DNA of 5,844 bases, from assembly GCA_934247335.1 (NCBI GenBank), contig CAKQJJ010000104.1, positions 1 to 5,844 on the forward strand. Reading direction: 5' to 3'. The notes under the pieces are model-generated. The model ran no database searches. It saw only the letters and a list, made by a program, of their open reading frames with translations, and was not told the DNA's origin. Below are positions 1-3,346 of this stretch, in pieces; within the stretch, counting starts at the first letter, position 1, and every line of letters starts with the position of its first letter. This stretch comes from an uncultured Clostridia bacterium. Lineage in GTDB: Bacteria > Bacillota > Clostridia > Christensenellales > Pumilibacteraceae. The position numbers and the translations under genes are program-made.

Positions 1-30
1 AAAAAAGTAGGCAAAAAACTTTGGAGTTAG
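1..30 (+). repeat. A/T-hairpin repeat, left copy (cut by window edge)
   Basis: This matches 5556-5585 at 29 of 30 bases in the same orientation; the only difference is G for T at position 24. A more diverged copy lies at 5657-5686. The full form downstream begins with an A/T-rich palindrome (T6...A6), of which only the right arm is in the window here. No coding potential is seen. It looks like a dispersed intergenic repeat. Confidence 0.8.
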
Positions 31-35
31 AATAT

Positions 36-62
36 GGCGGGCGAACGCAGTTCGCCCCTACC
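36..62. repeat. Hairpin module d, copy 1
   Basis: A perfect 8-bp stem, GGGCGAAC (39-46) with GTTCGCCC (50-57), closes a 3-nt loop GCA. It is followed by the tag CCTACC. The same 26-27 bases recur at 452-478. It belongs to the set of GTAGGG/CCCTAC-tagged hairpins that fill the intergenic DNA of this window. Confidence 0.8.
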
Positions 63-74
63 GTGCGTGCTAAC

Positions 75-137
75 CCGTAGGAGAGACCTGTGGTCTCCCG
101 TCTTACAACGCGGCGGGAGCAAGCCCCCGCCCTACGG
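75..137. repeat. Paired-hairpin (BIME-like) unit a-b, 63 bp
   Basis: The unit starts CCGTAGG and ends CCTACGG, so its ends are inverted copies of each other. Left hairpin: GAGACC (83-88) pairs with GGTCTC (92-97) around TGT. Right hairpin: GGCGGG (112-117) pairs with CCCGCC (126-131) around an 8-nt loop. Units of the same length and design lie at 503-565 and 1740-1802. This resembles REP/BIME elements by architecture only; no named family is recognised. Confidence 0.8.
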
Positions 138-309
138 AATAAAGTTGTTTATTTTTGGTCAATGTACATTATTTCAAATGTAGGGACAGGCGTCCCCGAC
201 TGTCCGATTGTAATTTTATGCCAATTCAACCGCCATATTGTAAATCGGATAATTTCGTTTAACACATACTAATGACCTCTTACCGTAGGGCGGGGACTTG
301 CTCCCGCCG
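111..309. repeat. Cassette bounded by inverted b hairpins, copy 1 (199 bp)
   Basis: Hairpin b at the left end and its reverse complement b' at 283-309 form terminal inverted repeats of about 24 bp. They enclose hairpin c and AT-rich DNA that contains TCCGATT and its inverse AATCGGA. A second intact copy with more diverged interior lies at 1776-1973. The size and inverted ends resemble a MITE, but no target-site duplication is obvious and no transposase is present. Confidence 0.6.
179..207. repeat. Hairpin module c, copy 1
   Basis: TGTAGGG is followed by stem GGACAG (184-189) pairing with CTGTCC (200-205) around a 10-nt loop. Identical 29-bp copies lie at 607-635 and 1842-1870. Reverse-oriented variants with three substitutions occur at the ends of the units at 283-344, 2104-2167 and 5719-5781. 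Confidence 0.85.
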
Positions 310-344
310 TTCTATTCGGACAGCCGAGGACGTCTGTCCCTACA
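283..344. repeat. Paired-hairpin unit b'-c', 62 bp
   Basis: This is a GTAGGG-tagged hairpin (GGCGGG 289-294 with CCCGCC 303-308), a short TTCTATT spacer, then a CCCTACA-tagged hairpin (GGACAG 318-323 with CTGTCC 334-339). The same arrangement recurs at 2104-2167. At 5719-5781 the first hairpin is replaced by a different stem. Confidence 0.8.
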
Positions 345-385
345 GTGAGAATGCTTTCATTATATCCATCACTTTCGACTTCTTA

Positions 386-449
386 AAAAGCCTCCTTTGC
401 TCTGCAAGGGAGGTGGCTTCGAGCGTTAGCGAGAAGACGGTGGGATGGT
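386..449. repeat. Repeat e: hairpin with GGGAGGTGGC tail, copy 1
   Basis: CCTCCTTTGC (391-400) pairs with GCAAGGGAGG (404-413), with one G-U, around the loop TCT. A second, imperfect palindrome follows (417-436), then GACGGTGGGATGG. A diverged copy in the opposite orientation lies at 2009-2066. From memory, repeats of the form GCCTCCC...GGGAGGTGGC...GACGGAGGGAT are widespread in gut Clostridia genomes; I could not verify this here. Confidence 0.7.
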
Positions 450-451
450 TC

Positions 452-711
452 GGCGGGCGAACGCAGTTCGCCCCTACCACTCACCCATTTCCTCGTGCTA
501 ACCCGTAGGGGAGTCCTGTGGTCTCCCGTATTATAATGCGGCGGGAGCAAGCCCCCGCCCTACGGGATAAAGTTGTTTATTTTTGGTCAATGTACATTAT
601 TTCAAATGTAGGGACAGGCGTCCCCGACTGTCCGATTGTGGTTTTATGCCAATTCAACCGCCATATTGTAAATCGGATAATTTCGTTTCGTCACATACAA
701 ATGACTTCTTC
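452..711. repeat. Direct repeat of about 250 bp, copy 2
   Basis: This copy carries the same d, a-b, c modules and spacer as 36-282: d at 452-478, a-b at 503-565 and c at 607-635. Copy 2 stops after a TAATGACCTCTTACC-like sequence. It lacks the b' hairpin that closes copy 1 and instead runs into the 3' end of the activase gene, whose stop codon is at 729-731. The region is otherwise empty of genes. Confidence 0.85.
503..565. repeat. Paired-hairpin unit a-b, 63 bp, copy 2
   Basis: The unit has CCGTAGG and CCTACGG ends. The left stem has one mismatch (GGGAGTCC against GGTCTCCC around TGT). The right hairpin b is GGCGGG/CCCGCC (540-559). It has the same length as the units at 75-137 and 1740-1802. 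Confidence 0.8.
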
Positions 712-728
712 CCCACCTGCACCGGCGT

Positions 729-1628
729 CTACTTCAAAACGTTAATGCCGGCAGCGGCAAAAATCTTTCGGGCGGCGGCAACGCTTTCGTCGGTAGGCAA
801 AACGGCGGGCAGATTGTTCTGTAAGCCCAGCGCCTCGTATTTCGACCCCGCCATATTGTGATAGGGCAACACGCGGATGCCGACAACGCATTTCAGCTTC
901 GATAAAAATTCGGCGGCACCGCGCAAAGCCTGCTCGTCGGAATTGAATCCGGGAATAAACGGATAGCGTATTTCCGCTTTTGCTCCCACGGCGTCGAGAT
1001 ATTTCAGGTTTTCGAGAATAAGCTCGTTGCCGACTCCAGTGCCTTCCTTGTGCTTTTGGCTGTCTATATGCTTGATATCGTACAGAAAAACGTCGGCGTA
1101 CGGCAAAACGGCGTCGATATTCTCGCGCGCGACGCAACCGCACGTATCGACGGCAATGTTTATATCGTCTTTTTTAATAATTTGGAATAATTTCACAAGA
1201 AAATCGGCGTGAAGAAGAGGTTCGCCGCCCGAAACGGTAATTCCGCCCCCACTCGATTTATAAAACGGAGCGTCGGCGATAAGCTCGTCGGCAAGAGCCT
1301 CGGGCGTATATTCTTTACCGTATAAAACCAGCGCTTCCACCGGGCAGGACTGAACGCATTTTTCGCAAAATGCGCAATTTTCGCGGTGAAAAATATGTTT
1401 TCCGTTTATTATTTCGTGAGCGGAATTGGGGCAAACTTCGGCGCACGAGCCGCAAAGCACGCATTTATTGGCAAAAAACGCCAGTTGTTTTTGCGGGTTT
1501 ATGCCCTCGGGATTGTGGCACCAGCGGCAATGCAACGGGCAGCCTTTGAAAAACGCCGTCGTGCGAATGCCCGGTCCGTCGTGAACCGCAAATCGTTTTA
1601 TTGCCGAGATTTTAGCCTTTTCTTCCAT
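729..1628 (-). CDS. Glycyl radical enzyme activating protein (radical SAM, two-ferredoxin-cluster type)
   Basis: This 299-residue protein is a complete GRE activase. Seen: the radical-SAM motif CX3CX2C at C30, C34 and C37, inside the family signature FFKGCPLHCRWCHNPEG. A ferredoxin-like insert follows with two full CX2CX2CX3C sets (C56/C59/C62/C66 and C85/C88/C91/C95). The SAM-binding motif SGGEP is at 133-137. Downstream are DTCG (161-164), YDIKH (183-187) and RYPFIPGFN (221-229), all typical of the family. Known: these cytosolic enzymes reductively cleave S-adenosylmethionine and abstract hydrogen from the partner's glycine. The extra two clusters mark activases of eliminase-type GREs rather than classic PflA, which lacks them. 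Inferred: its partner is the GRE at 3347-5539. The start is supported by AAGGAG 6 nt upstream. It is transcribed away from both other genes and separated from the regulator by about 750 bp of mostly repeats, so it probably has its own promoter. Exact partner specificity cannot be read from sequence. Confidence 0.95.
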   Translation of the reverse strand: MEEKAKISAIKRFAVHDGPGIRTTAFFKGCPLHCRWCHNPEGINPQKQLAFFANKCVLCGSCAEVCPNSAHEIINGKHIFHRENCAFCEKCVQSCPVEALVLYGKEYTPEALADELIADAPFYKSSGGGITVSGGEPLLHADFLVKLFQIIKKDDINIAVDTCGCVARENIDAVLPYADVFLYDIKHIDSQKHKEGTGVGNELILENLKYLDAVGAKAEIRYPFIPGFNSDEQALRGAAEFLSKLKCVVGIRVLPYHNMAGSKYEALGLQNNLPAVLPTDESVAAARKIFAAAGINVLK

Positions 1629-1634
1629 TTTTTT

Positions 1635-1640
1635 CTCCTT
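1635..1640 (-). promoter_or_regulatory. Ribosome binding site of the activase
   Basis: On the minus strand AAGGAG lies 6 nt before ATG (1626-1628). This strong Shine-Dalgarno site fixes the activase start. It contrasts with the weak or absent sites before the regulator and the GRE. Confidence 0.85.
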
Positions 1641-1693
1641 GAAAAGAGTTTTTTCGTTTTGGTTTTGGTGAGAGAATTTTGTAAATCAGGATT

Positions 1694-1728
1694 ATTGTAT
1701 TAGAATAATTTAGTTTTGTATTGCACAA
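1694..1728 (-). promoter_or_regulatory. Possible activase promoter
   Basis: On the minus strand TACAAT (1699-1694) is a fair -10 box. TTGTGC (1728-1723) lies 23 bp upstream, too far for a standard -35. It forms part of TTTGTGCAA, also found in the repeat upstream of the GRE. The upstream part overlaps sequence shared with the repeat island, so the match may be chance. Expected transcript start is near 1688, giving a leader of about 60 nt. Confidence 0.25.
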
Positions 1729-1739
1729 ATAACTTCTTA

Positions 1740-1802
1740 CCGTATGGGAGACCTGTGGTCTCCCGTTTTACAATGCGGCGGGAGCAAGCCCCCGCCCTAC
1801 GG
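1740..1802. repeat. Paired-hairpin unit a-b, 63 bp, copy 3
   Basis: The unit runs from CCGTA to CCCTACGG. Its left hairpin is perfect: GGGAGACC/GGTCTCCC around TGT. The right hairpin is b, GGCGGG (1777-1782) with CCCGCC (1791-1796). It is preceded by AT-rich DNA (about 1704-1739) that resembles the spacer before b' at 1948, so the same spacer here carries a different hairpin. Confidence 0.8.
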
Positions 1803-1973
1803 AATAAGGTCATTTATTTTTGGTCGGTACATTATTTCAATTGTAGGGACAGGCGTCCCCGACTGTCCGATTGTGTTTTCAGGTAAAAGTAAGCGTTGTA
1901 TTTTAAATCGGATAATTTAGTTTTGACTCATATTAATGACCTTTTTTGTAGGGCGGGGGGCTTGCTCCCGCCG
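1776..1973. repeat. Cassette bounded by inverted b hairpins, copy 2 (198 bp)
   Basis: Terminal hairpins b (1777-1800) and b' (1948-1973) are inverted. Just inside them AAGGTCATT (1806-1814) is mirrored by AATGACCTT (1935-1943), which extends the inverted ends. An exact hairpin c copy sits at 1842-1870. The interior between c and b' differs in part from the copy at 111-309. It is MITE-like in form and has no coding capacity. Confidence 0.6.
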
Positions 1974-2008
1974 CTGCTTTTTATACGCCGATACAAAACA
2001 TATGCGAA

Positions 2009-2066
2009 GCGATCCCCCAGTCACCTGCGGTGCCAGCCCCCTTTGCGAAAAGGGACCTTTAAATTT
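2009..2066. repeat. Repeat e, copy 2 (reverse orientation, diverged)
   Basis: Read on the minus strand it has the same order as 386-449: a stem (CCCTTT 2039-2044 with AAAGGG 2049-2054), a GGCTGGC tail, a small hairpin (CACC 2022-2025 with GGTG 2029-2032), then GACTGGGGGATC. Confidence 0.6.
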
Positions 2067-2103
2067 GGTTTATTTGTGCGAATTCAGGGTATATCTTCCG
2101 ATT

Positions 2104-2167
2104 TGTAGGGCGGGGGCTTGCTCCCGCCGTCGTTCTATTCGGACAGCCGAGGACGTCTGTCCCTACA
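2104..2167. repeat. Paired-hairpin unit b'-c', 64 bp
   Basis: TGTAGGG...CCCTACA ends enclose a GGCGGG/CCCGCC hairpin and a GGACAG/CTGTCC hairpin separated by CGTCGTTCTATTC. The c' part is identical to 317-344. It is followed, 40 bp after the CCCTAC tag, by the GCGTTGCG element at 2207, a spacing repeated exactly at 5780-5821. Confidence 0.8.
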
Positions 2168-2206
2168 TTTAGAAAACAAACGTTTATCAACTTACTTACC
2201 CAAAAA

Positions 2207-2368
2207 GCGTTGCGGGCGCGACGCGTTAAGCGAATAGTCCGGTGGACTATTCGTAGCCAAAGCGGGGAGCAATTTATAATTGCGACCGGGGGCGTCAGCC
2301 AGGACACAGTCGCGGTAGTAGTCACCGGCGACTTTTTTGCTTCTTTTTTCTTCGCCTGAAAAAAGAAG
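2207..2368. repeat. Multi-hairpin structured element g
   Basis: Several stems follow one another. GCGTTGC/GCGACGC is at 2207-2224. CGAATAGTCC (2231-2240) pairs perfectly with GGACTATTCG (2244-2253) around GGT. GCAATT/AATTGC is at 2269-2283. GCGAC (2282-2286) can pair with GTCGC (2309-2313). CTTCTTTTTTC (2340-2350) pairs perfectly with GAAAAAAGAAG (2358-2368). The final hairpin lies just after the regulator's stop codon but has no U-tract on either strand, so it is not a convincing terminator. The start GCGTTGCG and the motif GGACACAG reappear in shortened form at the window's right edge (5815-5844), so this is a repeat family. An open frame on the minus strand crosses it but looks accidental. 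Confidence 0.6.
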
Positions 2369-2376
2369 ATATTCAT

Positions 2377-3180
2377 CTATTTTTCTCCTACGTGATGAGA
2401 TTTTCGGAACGCGCCGGGCGAAACGCCGGTAATTTCTTTGAAACGCCGGCTGAAATAATAAACGTCGTTGTATCCTGCCATTCCGGATATTTCGCTTATC
2501 GGAATATCGGTGCCGGCAAGCAGCTGTTCGGCGCGCTCCACCCTCAGTTTATTTACGAATTTAACCGGCGTGGTTCCGTACACGCGCTTGAAAAGTCGGC
2601 GAAAATGCGTTTCGGTAATGCCGCAAAGCCGCCCCGGATTTGCCGGCAGCATACCGCAATAATTGGACAAAATATAGTTGTAAGCCGGCTTTATTCTGTC
2701 CGCCACGCTGAGCGGAGTGTAGCACTCGCGTGGATCGATGCACTCGGAATACACCGAATACACAAGCGACAACAATTTCAGCTGAGCCGCCTTTCCGCTC
2801 ATTATCCAGAGATTAAGGCTTTTGCGGAACAGGCTTTCGGCTTCCGATTTGTTTTTCGGCTTGAACGCGCCGCACTTTCTTAATTCATCGTCGTCGCCGG
2901 CAAAATAGAAGTCGATAAAAATAAATTTGTACTCGTCGGAAAGAACGTCCATTTCGTACCCGGCGTTTCTGGACAAATACAAAATCTGCCCTTCGGAAAT
3001 TGTAAACTCGTAATCGGAAAAAGTATAGCGCGTTTCGCCTTTCAGAATATACGCGAAACAATCGGAATAGCGCCTGTTTTTCAGGCTGCCGTACCTGCCT
3101 TTTTTAAGTGCGTTTTCGATAGAAATCACCACTTCTTTGATTCTGCGGTCGCCCGCCGTTATAACCGAATAATTTTCCAC
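2377..3180 (-). CDS. AraC-family transcriptional regulator
   Basis: This 267-residue regulator has the usual AraC layout. Residues about 1-155 form a diverged N-terminal sensing domain with cupin-like features (for example FSDYEFTISEGQILYLSRN). Residues about 163-262 hold the two helix-turn-helix units: the first around 183-200 (GITETHFRRLFKRVYGTTP), the second around 227-250, ending in the family signature GYNDVYYFSRRFKEITGVSP. Known: such proteins bind tandem direct repeats and usually activate neighbouring catabolic genes when a ligand binds. Inferred: it controls the divergent GRE and perhaps its own gene; the ligand is unknown. The start is GTG (3180-3178), the earliest start fitting the promoter; no strong Shine-Dalgarno is visible, only CGGGA about 11 nt upstream. 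No methionine occurs before residue 77, so the GTG is preferred. No signal peptide or membrane segment is seen. Confidence 0.93.
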   Translation of the reverse strand: MENYSVITAGDRRIKEVVISIENALKKGRYGSLKNRRYSDCFAYILKGETRYTFSDYEFTISEGQILYLSRNAGYEMDVLSDEYKFIFIDFYFAGDDDELRKCGAFKPKNKSEAESLFRKSLNLWIMSGKAAQLKLLSLVYSVYSECIDPRECYTPLSVADRIKPAYNYILSNYCGMLPANPGRLCGITETHFRRLFKRVYGTTPVKFVNKLRVERAEQLLAGTDIPISEISGMAGYNDVYYFSRRFKEITGVSPGAFRKSHHVGEK

Positions 3181-3203
3181 TTTGATTTTATTCCCGTTTT
3201 TCG

Positions 3204-3239
3204 TCCGCGCGTTTTTCTTTTATTATACCATCCGCGCGT
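3204..3239. promoter_or_regulatory. Direct repeat flanking the regulator -10 box (possible autoregulatory operator)
   Basis: TCCGCGCGT occurs at 3204-3212 and 3231-3239, 27 bp apart. One copy lies on each side of the regulator's -10 box, in otherwise AT-rich DNA. The position suits repression or autoregulation. The role is inferred; the repeat itself is seen directly. Confidence 0.4.
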
Positions 3240-3249
3240 GAGAAAGCAA
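3222..3249 (-). promoter_or_regulatory. Promoter of the AraC-family regulator
   Basis: On the minus strand the -10 box is a perfect TATAAT (3227-3222). TTGCTT (3249-3244) lies 16 bp upstream as a partial -35. Transcription would start near 3215, leaving a leader of about 35 nt before the GTG at 3180. Confidence 0.6.
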
Positions 3250-3250
3250 C

Positions 3251-3268
3251 TTTTTTGAGCGCAAAAAA
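3251..3268. promoter_or_regulatory. Palindrome in the divergent control region
   Basis: TTTTTTG (3251-3257) and CAAAAAA (3262-3268) are perfect inverted arms around AGCG. The palindrome lies between the regulator's -35 and the tandem repeats upstream of the GRE. It may be a binding site, or simply an A/T-tract palindrome like those elsewhere in the window. Confidence 0.3.
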
Positions 3269-3278
3269 CAAAAAAATG

Positions 3279-3309
3279 TTCGTTTTGTGCAAAAAGTTTC
3301 GTTTTGTAC
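3279..3309 (+). promoter_or_regulatory. Tandem direct repeat, probable AraC-family operator for the GRE gene
   Basis: TTCGTTTTGTGC (3279-3290) and TTCGTTTTGTAC (3298-3309) match at 11 of 12 bases with 19 bp between starts, about two helical turns. If transcription starts near 3344, the sites are centred near -59 and -40, overlapping the place of the missing -35. That is the classic position for an AraC-type activator. Binding by the adjacent regulator is inferred. Confidence 0.6.
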
Positions 3310-3331
3310 TTTTATTTTTGAAAACGCGTGC

Positions 3332-3337
3332 TATAAT
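3332..3337 (+). promoter_or_regulatory. -10 box of the GRE gene
   Basis: A perfect TATAAT lies here, but no acceptable -35 is found 16-18 bp upstream (the hexamer there is CTTTTA). This suits an activator-dependent promoter. The start of transcription would be only a few bases before the ATG at 3347, so the mRNA may be nearly leaderless. Confidence 0.5.
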
Positions 3338-3346
3338 TTGGGTATC

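Larger units (their letters stand above)
36..282. repeat. Direct repeat of about 250 bp, copy 1
   Basis: The order of hairpin d, the paired hairpins a-b, hairpin c and an AT-rich spacer is repeated almost base for base at 452-711. From the paired hairpins onward the offset is a constant 428 bp up to about position 260. The only sizeable differences are 12 extra bases between d and a in copy 2 and one extra base near the right end. The two copies are separated by a different repeat (386-449). There is no gene here: the short open frames across it follow the repeat and change frame between copies. Confidence 0.85.

Noticed and set aside
111..309. An insertion sequence
   Set aside because: There is no transposase frame and no obvious target-site duplication. 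The element is only about 200 bp, so at most a MITE-like repeat is supported.
75..565. CRISPR array
   Set aside because: The repeats are palindromic modules of unequal types at irregular spacing with conserved, not unique, spacers, and no cas genes are present.
90..861. Several short plus-strand open frames of 60-92 codons in the left island
   Set aside because: They run through hairpin repeats, use different frames in different copies, have no ribosome binding sites, and the last one overlaps the activase on the other strand.
742..1143. A 133-codon minus-strand frame inside the activase
   Set aside because: It lies in another frame of a gene with clear motifs and has a very Arg-rich, non-protein-like composition.
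2340..2368. Rho-independent terminator after the regulator
   Set aside because: The 11-bp stem is perfect but almost all A/T, and no U-tract follows on either strand. It is better explained as part of repeat element g.
2059..2376. A 105-codon minus-strand frame just after the regulator
   Set aside because: It covers element g and the paired-hairpin unit, so its composition reflects repeats. It has no recognisable domain and no Shine-Dalgarno.
3287..3346. GTG at 3287 as an earlier start of the GRE
   Set aside because: The 20 extra residues do not look like a GRE N-terminus, there is no Shine-Dalgarno, and the stretch contains the operator repeat and the -10 box.
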